This document shows positions 52,484 to 59,768 of a stretch of DNA of 64,000 nt, piece by piece. Source of the stretch: Sorangium cellulosum So0157-2 (GTDB lineage: Bacteria; Myxococcota_A; Polyangia; Polyangiales; Polyangiaceae); the NCBI RefSeq assembly GCF_000418325.1, contig NC_021658.1, forward strand, positions 14,718,126 through 14,782,125. Direction: 5' to 3'. A program made the translations under genes and the position numbers. Within the stretch, counting starts at the first letter, position 1, and each line of letters opens with the position of its first letter. Under the pieces are notes generated by a model. It was not told the DNA's origin, ran no database searches, and worked only from the letters and a program-made list of their open reading frames with translations.

Positions 52484-52962
52484 GTGCCGCTCAACTTCCT
52501 CCTCTGGAACGCGCTTCGAACGAGCGACACGAGCCACGGTGAGGCCGGCAAGCGGGTCAGCCTGCAGCGCGAGGCCGGCGAGACGGTGCTCGTCTTCCAC
52601 GCGGACACGCAGGAGTTCCGACGGCGGTTCGGTGTGACGCACGCCTGCGACGCGATCTTCTTCTACAAACGACCCCGGCGCCCCCCTTGCTCCTCTTTGT
52701 CGAGCTCAAGGGGAAGGAGATCGCGGACGGCGCCATCCAGCTCCGCGAGACGCTGCTGGCGGTGAGGCGAGAGCTCGCCGCGGCGCTGCGCGACGGCGCT
52801 CCGCGCGCGGAGCAGCTCCGCGCCGTGATGGTCTGCTCGGGGGTGGCGTCACCTCGGGAGCACGGCCGCGTTCGCGCCGAGTTCGAGCGCGCCACGTCCG
52901 TCCCCTTGCTCGTGAAGACCGTGAAGAGGGGGACGTGCGATCTGCGCGACGTGCTTCGTTAG
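52484..52962 (+). pseudogene. PD-(D/E)XK-like nuclease gene, frame broken at a run of six C
   Basis: A GTG start at 52484, 4 bp after the ATPase stop. Frame one codes for MPLNFLLWNALRTSDTSHGE and on to VTHACDAIFFYKRP; then the frame one base off continues LLLFVELKGKEIADGAIQLR and LLAVRRELAAALRDG to the stop at 52962. The two meet at CCCCCC (52681-52686). Seven C would give RRPPLLLFVELKGK in one frame, about 159 residues. In the joined protein, Asp56 (CDAIFF) plus E-x-K (VELKG) after about 15 residues fits a PD-(D/E)XK nuclease core, with a following helix. It may be a sequencing error, a phase-variable C tract, or a programmed frameshift. Confidence 0.7.
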
Positions 52963-53095
52963 ATGCGTCCTCTCGTTCAGCGTGCAACGGCCCTCAGCGC
53001 GGCGGGTCTCCGCATCTCTGCGTCGTCGTCGCCCCTCCGCAGCTCCTCGTCCCTCTGGAGGCGATTTCGCCGTTCGGCGCCCGGCAACGCCGCAC

Positions 53096-53460
53096 GGATC
53101 GCGCGCGGACGCAGCCACGCCCTTGAAAGGCGCCGCCCAGAGGCGCAGCGGCCCCTTTCAACGCATGAATGGCCAACTCGGCCGCCCAGTGACCCATCTC
53201 AAGGCTTGAAATGGCCAACTCGCCGACCGAGAAGCCCGTTTCAACGTTTGCATCAAGCCTTGCGACCGCCTCGCCCGGCTTCCCCGCAGACCGCAGGCCC
53301 CCTGGGAGGGAGGCGGTCGCGCGGCACGGCGCGGGGGATGGGCCGATGTCTGAGCCTGGGCCATCCTCCGTCCGGCGCTTGCGCCGGGCGGAGGATGGTC
53401 CAGGCGAGTTCGGCGGGGCCCCTGCGCCGTGCCGCGCGACCGCCTCCCTCCCAGGGGGCC
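53096..53460. repeat. Structured intergenic region with nested inverted repeats
   Basis: No convincing gene lies between 52963 and 53497. The segment 53296-53460 has 37-bp perfect inverted arms (53296-53332 and 53424-53460). Nested inside is a second hairpin of about 20 bp (about 53358-53402, CCATCCTCCGTCCGGCGC/GCGCCGGGCGGAGGATGG, one G-T type mismatch). Upstream are smaller pairs: TTGAAAGG/CCTTTCAA (53121-53159), CAAGGCTTGA/TCAAGCCTTG (53200-53262) and the direct repeat ATGGCCAACTCG (53169 and 53211). It lies between convergent genes and could be a bidirectional terminator, a palindromic mobile element or a non-coding RNA. Confidence 0.7.
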
Positions 53461-53497
53461 GATCCGCTCGGATCCCCGCGCGCCCCCTGGCTCCGCC

Positions 53498-54103
53498 TCA
53501 GACGAGCTCGTCCGTCGGCCCCGCCCCCTCGCGGACGACCTGCACGTGGCCCTGGCTCAGGTCGATCACGGTCGTCGGCACCGCCCCGCCGGTCCCGGCG
53601 TCCAGGACGAGCGCGAGCCCCGGGAACCGATCGTCGATCTCGCCCGGATCGATGATCGGATCCTCGCCCGGGGGCGCCGCGGTGGTGCTGATGAGCGGCC
53701 GCCCGAGCGCGCGGACCAGCGCGAGCGCGACCGGGTGGTTCGGCACCCGGATGCCGACCGTCTTCTGCTTGAGGTGCACGTACTTCGGCACCTCGCGCGT
53801 GGCGGGCAGGATGAACGTGTACGGCCCCGGCAGGTACCGCTTGAGGATCCGGTACGCCTGGTTCTCGACGATCGCGTAGCGCGCGATGTCGCTCAGATCG
53901 GGGCAGATGAACGCGAGGTTCTTGTTCTGGCGCATCCCCTTGATCTGGTACACGCGCTCGATCGCCTGCTTGTTCATCAGGTCGCACCCGAGCCCGTACA
54001 CGGTGTCGGTCGGGTAGCCGATGACCTCCCCCTTGTTCAGCAGGTCGACCGCTCGCGCGATCTTGCGCGGCTCCGGATGATCGGGGTTGATGGGCTGAAG
54101 CAC
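53498..54103 (-). CDS. Threonylcarbamoyl-AMP synthase (TsaC/YrdC/Sua5 family)
   Basis: A 201-residue protein from GTG 54103. Family marks: LNKGEVIGYPTDTVYGLGCDLMNKQAIERVYQIKGM (KxR-like/SxN nucleotide pocket region), NLAFICPDLSDIARY, KRYLPGPYTFILPAT, TVGIRVPNHPVALALV, and PLISTTAAPPGEDPIIDPGEI. It makes threonylcarbamoyl-AMP from Thr, bicarbonate and ATP for the t6A37 modification of ANN-decoding tRNAs. The length equals the short TsaC/YciO form without the Sua5 domain; the KGMRQNK variant leans toward the YciO-like branch, so the exact role is less certain. It lies downstream of the ATP synthase genes in the same direction. Confidence 0.82.
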   Translation of the reverse strand: MLQPINPDHPEPRKIARAVDLLNKGEVIGYPTDTVYGLGCDLMNKQAIERVYQIKGMRQNKNLAFICPDLSDIARYAIVENQAYRILKRYLPGPYTFILPATREVPKYVHLKQKTVGIRVPNHPVALALVRALGRPLISTTAAPPGEDPIIDPGEIDDRFPGLALVLDAGTGGAVPTTVIDLSQGHVQVVREGAGPTDELV

Positions 54104-54297
54104 GGGACCGACACCATGGGGTCGCCCGGGCGGCTCGGCCAGTGCTCGCCGCGAGGAGCGACCAGCGCTGCCGGGCCGACGAGCGGTTGCTGAGACGGAC
54201 GAGGCAGGGGCGACGCCCCGGGAGGCGAGCCGGCCGCAGGCCGGCGACGGCCGCGAGGCAGCCGTCCGGGGCCGGCGGGGCCGGCGGACGCGCGGCG

Positions 54298-55266
54298 CTA
54301 CTCCTTGAGCGCCTCGCTGCCGCCGATGATCTCCATGAGCTCCTTGGTGATCGCCGCCTGACGCGCCTTGTTGTACTCGAGCGTCAGGGTGTCGATCATC
54401 TCCTTGGCGTTCTTGTTCGCGGCGTCCATCGCCGTGAGCTTCGCGCCGAGCTCGCTGGCCATCGACTCGTAGAGCGCGCGCAGGATCGAGATGTCCACGT
54501 ACATCGGGACGAGCCGCTCCAGGAGCGCGCCCTTGTCCGGCTCGTAGAGGAACTCCGCGGCCGCCCCGGGCGAGGCGTGATCGCCCGCGTCCGCCTGCTC
54601 CTGCGCCGCCCCGCCGGCGGGCAGGAGCTTCTCGACGACGACGGTCTGCGTGATGGCGCTCTTGAACTCGTTGTAAACGACGTAGATCGCGTCGATCTCG
54701 CCCTTGTTGAACGGGGCGAGGATCTTCGCGCCGACCGCCTGCGCCGTCTCGAGGCTGAGCTTGTCCCAGACGCCGGGCAGGTACTCGAGGATGGGCGCGT
54801 TGCGGCGGTTGAAGTAGTCGCGCCCCTTGCGGCCGATGATCGCGAGCTGGACCTCCTGGCCGGCCTCGGTCCGGCTCTTCCACTCGCGCTCGGCGCGCTT
54901 GTTGATGTTCGTGTTGAAGGCGCCGCAGAGCCCGCGGTCGCTCGTCAGCACGAGGAGCAGCACGCGCCGCTCCGGGCGGGTCACGAGCAGCGGATGCGCC
55001 GCCCCCTCCCGCCCGGCGAGCGCGCCCGCCTCGCCTTCCGCCCCGGTCCCCGCCGCCGCGGCCGCTTCCGCCGCCGAGGCCGCGACCGCATCGCGCGTGA
55101 TCTGCCAGAGCACCTCCTGCACCTTCACGGCGTAGGGCCGGAGCTCGGTGATGCGCTGCTGCGCCTTGTTGAGCTTGGCGCCCGCGACCATCTTCATGGC
55201 GCGGGTGATCTTCTGCGTCGACTTGACGCTCGAGATCCGCTTGCGAATGGACTTGAGGCTGGGCAC
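54298..55266 (-). CDS. atpG: ATP synthase F1 gamma subunit
   Basis: A 322-residue protein. N-terminal helix SLKSIRKRISSVKSTQKITRAMKMVAGAKL and C-terminal helix SELGAKLTAMDAANKNAKEMIDTLTLEYNKARQAAITKELMEIIGG are the two central-shaft helices and are highly typical. TSDRGLCGAFNTNI is conserved as well. An Ala/Gly/Glu-rich insert at about residues 60-95 and another at about 230-250 (QEQADAGDHASPGAAA) make it about 30 residues longer than usual. It follows atpA by 6 bp. Confidence 0.95.
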   Translation of the reverse strand: MPSLKSIRKRISSVKSTQKITRAMKMVAGAKLNKAQQRITELRPYAVKVQEVLWQITRDAVAASAAEAAAAAGTGAEGEAGALAGREGAAHPLLVTRPERRVLLLVLTSDRGLCGAFNTNINKRAEREWKSRTEAGQEVQLAIIGRKGRDYFNRRNAPILEYLPGVWDKLSLETAQAVGAKILAPFNKGEIDAIYVVYNEFKSAITQTVVVEKLLPAGGAAQEQADAGDHASPGAAAEFLYEPDKGALLERLVPMYVDISILRALYESMASELGAKLTAMDAANKNAKEMIDTLTLEYNKARQAAITKELMEIIGGSEALKE

Positions 55267-55272
55267 GGCTGC

Positions 55273-57165
55273 CTACTTTTCCTTGGCCTTCGAGGCGCTC
55301 TTCCCGTTCTTCGACTTCGCCTTGGGCGCCGGCGCCTCCTCGTCCTCGTCGCCCGCGTCGTCCGCGGCCTCCGCGGTCGAGGCGCCGCGCGCGTCCACCA
55401 CGAACCGCTTCTTGTAGGCCTCGATCGCCTTCGTCATCCGCGACTTGAGGTCGTCGTCGAGCGCCTTCTTCTCCCGGATGTCCGCGAAGATCTGCGGGTG
55501 CTTGCCCTCGATGAACTTGTAGAGCTCGTCCTCGAAGCGCGCGAGCGAGCTCACCGGCAGGTCGTCGAGCAGCCCCTGCGTGCCGGCGTAGATGATGAGG
55601 ATCTGCTTCTCGACGGCGAGCGGCACGTACTGGCCCTGCTTCAGGATCTCGGTGAGGCGCGCGCCGCGCTCGAGCTGCGCGCGGGTCTTCGCGTCGAGGT
55701 CCGAGGCGAACTGCGAGAACGCCGCCATGGCGCGGTACTGCGCGAGGTCGAGGCGGAGCGTGCCGGCGATCGACTTCATCGCCTTGATCTGCGCGTTGCC
55801 GCCGACCCGGCTGACCGAGATGCCGACGTTGATGGCCGGGCGGACGCCGGAGTAGAAGAGGTCGGCCTCGAGGAAGATCTGCCCGTCCGTGATGCTGATG
55901 ACGTTCGTCGGGATGTACGCCGACACGTCGCCGGCCTGCGTCTCGATGACCGGCAGCGCCGTGAGCGAGCCGCCCGACTTCGGATCGCGGACGATCTCGT
56001 AGTCGCTCGCCTTCGCCTTGTCCGAGAGCTGCTGCTCGAGCTTCTTGATCTCGTCCTTCTTCTCTTCCTTGCGCGCCTGCTCGAGCTTCTCGAAGACGGC
56101 CGCGTCGACCGTCTTCCAGAGCGAGTCCTTCGCCGAGTGCATCCCGTGCGCCCCGACGTGGGCCTTGCCGTCGACGCCGCGGTACGACGGGTCGCCGCCC
56201 TCGATCTTCGTGCCCTTCGCGACGACGTAGAAGATGTCGGCCATCTTCGCCGCGCGCTCGAGGAGCCGGGAGTGGAGGTAGAAGACGTCGCCCGGGTACG
56301 CCTCGCGGCCCGGCGGGCGGCGGAGCAGGAGCGAGAGCTGGCGGTACGCGACCGCCTGCTTCGACAGGTCGTCGTAGATGCACAGCGCGTGGCGCCCGCT
56401 GTCGCGGAAGTACTCGCCGATGGTCACGCCCGTGTACGGCGCGATGAACTGGAGCGGCGCGGTCTCGCTCGCCGTCGCGGCGACGATGATCGTGTACTCG
56501 AGCGCGCCGTGCGCATCGAGCTTGTCCACGACCTGGCGCACCGTCGACAGCTTCTGGCCGATCGCGACGTAGACGCAGATGACGCCCTTGCCCTTCTGGT
56601 TGATGATCGCGTCGACCGCGACGGCGGTCTTGCCGACCTGCCGGTCGCCGATGATGAGCTCGCGCTGGCCGCGGCCGACCGGGATCATCGCGTCGATCGC
56701 CTTGATGCCGGTCTGCATCGGCTCGGTGACCGGCTGGCGCTGGATGATGCCGGGCGCCTTCACCTCGACGCGGCGGCGCTCCTTCGCCTCGATCGGCCCC
56801 TTGCCGTCGATCGGCATGCCGAGCGCGTTGACGACGCGCCCGAGGGTCGCCTCGCCGACGGGCACCTCCATGATGCGCCCGGTGCGCTTCACGGCGTCGC
56901 CCTCCTTGATGACGCTCGTATCGCCGAAGATGGCGGCGCCCACGTTGTCCTGCTCGAGGTTCAGCACGAGCCCCATCAGGCTGGCGCCCTCCGAGCCGGT
57001 GAACTCAACGAGCTCGCCGGCCATGGCGCGGCTCAGGCCGTGCACGCGGGCGATGCCGTCGCCCACCGTGAGCACGGTGCCGGTCTCGGTGACCTGGGCG
57101 GCCTTGTCGATGTTCTGGATTTGCTTCTTGATGATCTGAGAGATCTCTTCGGCGCGGAGCTGCAT
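55273..57165 (-). CDS. atpA: ATP synthase F1 alpha subunit with large internal insertion
   Basis: A 630-residue protein, compared with the usual 500-515. Standard parts are present: ELVEFTGSEGASLMGLVLNLE, GDRQVGKTAVAVDAI (P-loop), IYDDLSKQAVAYRQLSLLLRRPPGREAYPGDVFYLHSRLLERAAK, and GSLTALPVIETQAGDVSAYIPTNVISITDGQIFLE. Between ERAAK (about 306) and GGSLTALPV (about 395) sits an insert of about 88 residues, partly charged coiled coil (FEKLEQARKEEKKDEIKKLEQQL), where other bacteria have about 5-8. The C-terminus has an extra acidic then Lys-rich tail of about 40 residues. Order and spacing are normal for an atpF-atpH-atpA-atpG operon. Confidence 0.95.
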   Translation of the reverse strand: MQLRAEEISQIIKKQIQNIDKAAQVTETGTVLTVGDGIARVHGLSRAMAGELVEFTGSEGASLMGLVLNLEQDNVGAAIFGDTSVIKEGDAVKRTGRIMEVPVGEATLGRVVNALGMPIDGKGPIEAKERRRVEVKAPGIIQRQPVTEPMQTGIKAIDAMIPVGRGQRELIIGDRQVGKTAVAVDAIINQKGKGVICVYVAIGQKLSTVRQVVDKLDAHGALEYTIIVAATASETAPLQFIAPYTGVTIGEYFRDSGRHALCIYDDLSKQAVAYRQLSLLLRRPPGREAYPGDVFYLHSRLLERAAKMADIFYVVAKGTKIEGGDPSYRGVDGKAHVGAHGMHSAKDSLWKTVDAAVFEKLEQARKEEKKDEIKKLEQQLSDKAKASDYEIVRDPKSGGSLTALPVIETQAGDVSAYIPTNVISITDGQIFLEADLFYSGVRPAINVGISVSRVGGNAQIKAMKSIAGTLRLDLAQYRAMAAFSQFASDLDAKTRAQLERGARLTEILKQGQYVPLAVEKQILIIYAGTQGLLDDLPVSSLARFEDELYKFIEGKHPQIFADIREKKALDDDLKSRMTKAIEAYKKRFVVDARGASTAEAADDAGDEDEEAPAPKAKSKNGKSASKAKEK

Positions 57166-57281
57166 GCGGAGTCCTCTGTCCGGAGACGCTTGGGCTTCGG
57201 AGTCAACGTCGTCAAGGTCAAGGGGTCGGCGAACGCCGAGCCCCGACCTCGTGGGAAACAGGGGTGCGTGTTCGCGTCCCC

Positions 57282-57824
57282 TCAGGTTCGGAGCAGGTTG
57301 TCACGGAACGCCGACAGCCGGGTCCGGAGGCTGCCGTCGATCACCTGATCGTCGATCTGGGTGACCACGCCCGCGATGAGCGAGGGATCCTGCTTGTGCG
57401 TGATCGAGATCTTCCGGCCGGTCGCCCTCTCGAGCTCGGCCCGGAGCCGGTCGAGGTAATCGTTGCTCAGCGGGCCCGCGCTCGTGACCACGGCCCGGGC
57501 GACGTTCTGCTCCTGATCGACGAGCAGCGCGAGCTGCCGGGCGATCTCGGGCAGCGCCGAGAGCCGACGCCTGCGCGCGAGCAGCAGCAGGGTGTTCTTG
57601 GTCACCTCCGAGAAGCCGGCGCGGGCGCCGATCTCGCGGAGCAGCTCCTCGCGCTGGGCCTCGGGGATGAGCGGGTTGTCGAGGACCAGGCGGAGCTCCT
57701 CGCTCGCCGCGTACGTCGCGCTGGCGTCCCCGATCTCCCTGGCGAGGGCCGCGAGGGTGCCGGTTTCCTTGCCGATCTCGAAGATCGCGCGCCCGTAGCG
57801 TCGGGCGACGGCCTCGTAGCTCAT
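57282..57824 (-). CDS. atpH: ATP synthase F1 delta subunit
   Basis: A 180-residue protein from ATG 57824, which overlaps the atpF stop by 4 bp. MSYEAVARRYGRAIFEIGKETGTL is the typical N-terminal helix, and the C-terminus (DPSLIAGVVTQIDDQVIDGSLRTRLSAFRDNL) carries the conserved GG/GV...IDGS.R..L motif. Delta links F1 to the b-subunit stalk. Confidence 0.93.
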   Translation of the reverse strand: MSYEAVARRYGRAIFEIGKETGTLAALAREIGDASATYAASEELRLVLDNPLIPEAQREELLREIGARAGFSEVTKNTLLLLARRRRLSALPEIARQLALLVDQEQNVARAVVTSAGPLSNDYLDRLRAELERATGRKISITHKQDPSLIAGVVTQIDDQVIDGSLRTRLSAFRDNLLRT

Positions 57825-58870
57825 ATCGCTGCTCCGGTGGTCTGGGCCCCGCGGCGGGTCGCGCCGGCGGAGACGGCCGCGGGGATGGCCTTCAGGTACT
57901 CTTCGTTGGCCCGATCGAGGTCCTCCCGGCCGACGCGCTGCCGGAGCAGCTCCTCGGCCGCGGCCACGGCGCTCTGCACCGCCTCCTGGAGGAGCATGAC
58001 GCGCGCCGCCTTGAGCTCCTGCTCGATGCGGAACTCGGCGTCGCGCCGCATCCGGACGCGGCGCTGCTCCGCCTCGGCGAGCACGTGGGCCTTCTCGCGC
58101 TCGGCCTGCGACGCGTGCTCGGCCTTGAGCTCCGCGAGCGTCTCCTCGAGCCGCGTGAGCTTGTCCTCGTACTCGTCGAGCCGCTTCTCGGCCTCCTCCT
58201 TGAGGCGCGAGGCGTTGTCGAGCTCCTGCGTGATCGTCTGCTTGCGCTTCCTCAGCGCCTCGGCGATCGGCTTCCGCCCGAAGCGGTAGATGATGAACGC
58301 GAGGAGGCTGACGTTGAGGACCGAGGCGAGGAACGGCGGCGGCTCGTTCTTCGGATCGCAGGGGTTCTGCTCGTTGTGGTAGCGCCAGAGCAGCGCGTTG
58401 ATGCCGCCCTTCGCGGCCGCCTCGTTGTTCACGCCGATGAGGCCGTGCCACCAGTTGACGTGGGGCGGCGGATCGGTCGGGCCGTGCCCGGGGCAGTGCT
58501 CCTCGCCGTGCGAGGCGTGCTCCGTGGTCTCCGGCGGCGCGGTGCGCGCGCGCTGCATGCCCGGCTGCGGCCGGAGCCCGTGCCCCGGAACGAGCGGGCG
58601 CCCGCCCGGGCCGAGCGGCCGGCCGGGCTGCGCGTCGCGCGGGCGGGGCGTCGGCTGGGCCGCGCCGGGCTGGGCCGCGCCGGGCTGCGCCGCGCCGGGC
58701 TGCGCCGGCTGCGCGCCGACGGGCGGGTGCCCGGGCGGCAGCCCGGGCTGCGCGGCGGGCTGCGGCTGGGCGTGCGGCTGGGCGGCCGGCTGCTGCGCGA
58801 GCGCCGAGCCCGCGGTGAGCGCCGCGGCCAGGCCGAGCGCGAGCGATGAGCGGCGGAGCGTCTTCTTCAC
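57821..58870 (-). CDS. atpF: ATP synthase Fo b subunit with signal peptide and Pro-rich extension
   Basis: A 349-residue protein, about twice the usual 155-170. It begins with a signal-peptide-like sequence (SSLALGLAAALTAGSALAQ), followed by about 100 residues rich in Pro/Ala/Gln/Gly (PGAAQPGAAQPGAAQP) and a His/Cys-containing stretch (HASHGEEHCPGHG). A membrane helix (FLASVLNVSLLAFIIYRFG, about 182-200) leads into the usual long coiled coil (KRKQTITQELDNASRLKEEAEKRL and on). Since subunit b has its N-terminus outside, the extension would lie in the periplasm. It overlaps atpH by 4 bp and the upstream b' gene by 4 bp. Confidence 0.88.
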   Translation of the reverse strand: MKKTLRRSSLALGLAAALTAGSALAQQPAAQPHAQPQPAAQPGLPPGHPPVGAQPAQPGAAQPGAAQPGAAQPTPRPRDAQPGRPLGPGGRPLVPGHGLRPQPGMQRARTAPPETTEHASHGEEHCPGHGPTDPPPHVNWWHGLIGVNNEAAAKGGINALLWRYHNEQNPCDPKNEPPPFLASVLNVSLLAFIIYRFGRKPIAEALRKRKQTITQELDNASRLKEEAEKRLDEYEDKLTRLEETLAELKAEHASQAEREKAHVLAEAEQRRVRMRRDAEFRIEQELKAARVMLLQEAVQSAVAAAEELLRQRVGREDLDRANEEYLKAIPAAVSAGATRRGAQTTGAAI

Positions 58871-59334
58871 TGGCGCACCTCGCGGCCGAGCATGCTGGCG
58901 GCGATCTCCGCCGCGAGCGCGGGCTGGGCGGCGGCGAGCTCGCCGCGCATGCGGGCGACCTCGGCCGCGATCTTCGCCTTGCCGTCCTCGAGGATGCGCG
59001 CCGTCTCGGCGCGGGCCTCGGCCATGATCTGCGCCTCGATCTTCGCGGTCTCGGCGCGGAGCCGCTCGCGCTCGACCCCGGCCTCGCGCCGGACCTTCTC
59101 GATCTCGGCCTCGTAGCGGGTGAGCAGCTCGCCCGCGCGCTCGTCCATCTCGCGCGCCTCCCGCTTGGCGCCGTCGGTGCGCCGCTCGCGCTCCTCGAAG
59201 ACGCGGAGCAGCGGATCGAACAGCAGCGGCTTGAGCACGACGACGAACGTCGAGAACAGGACGACCTGCGCCAGGAACGTCAGATCGAAGTCGACGGAGA
59301 TGGCGCTGGCGCCGGACGCGAGGAGAGGGTGCAT
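58867..59334 (-). CDS. ATP synthase Fo b' subunit
   Basis: The ATG at 59334 gives 155 residues: membrane helix (FDLTFLAQVVLFSTFVVVLKPLLFDPLLRVFEERE) and a long Ala/Glu/Arg coiled coil. It is a second b-type subunit, as in photosynthetic bacteria and many deltaproteobacteria/myxobacteria, forming a b-b' heterodimeric stalk. An upstream in-frame ATG (59439) would add 35 residues with no signal-like character. It is the first gene of the cluster b'-b-delta-alpha-gamma; beta, epsilon, a and c are not in the window. Confidence 0.88.
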   Translation of the reverse strand: MHPLLASGASAISVDFDLTFLAQVVLFSTFVVVLKPLLFDPLLRVFEERERRTDGAKREAREMDERAGELLTRYEAEIEKVRREAGVERERLRAETAKIEAQIMAEARAETARILEDGKAKIAAEVARMRGELAAAQPALAAEIAASMLGREVRQ

Positions 59335-59659
59335 TGCGTTCGGATTCACGGGTGCTTGTTCGGCGACGAGGGCGGAGCAGCGGGAGCTGCTCGCCGCGCG
59401 CCCCGGAGGGGGGCGATTTCGCGAGCCGGCACCTAGCACGTGTCAGTCAAAGCTGGAAGGGCTCTCGGCAGGGCCGCCGGCCCGCCTCTTCGCGGCGCGC
59501 AGCGCTTGCGCGCCCCTCGCGTTCGCCGCTCGATGCGCCCGCTCGCCGGCGCGATCGGACCGCTCGGAGCGCGCGTTTTTTGCGCGCGCGGGACGAGGCG
59601 CGAGTCCTGCGGGTCAGAGCCCCCGCCAGGGATCTGCCTCGCGAGCGAAGAGAATTTCG

Positions 59660-59735
59660 ACGCAAAGGCGCAAAGGCGCAAAGACGCAAAACTACAAATC
59701 TTTTTTGCGCCTTTGCGCCTTTGCGCCTTTGCGTT
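59660..59735. terminator. Large AAAGGCGC-repeat hairpin
   Basis: Left arm ACGCAAAGGCGCAAAGGCGC plus AAAGACGCAAAA, right arm TTTTTTGCGCCTTTGCGCCT plus TTGCGCCTTTGCGT, about 32 bp each with few mismatches and a 9-base loop. Each arm is itself built of a 9-bp repeat (GGCGCAAAG). It stands after the stop of the minus-strand gene ending at 59769 and before the atp cluster, so it can act as terminator. Confidence 0.7.
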
Positions 59736-59768
59736 GAACTCTCTCTCCGGATCCCCGGTCGGGTGGAG

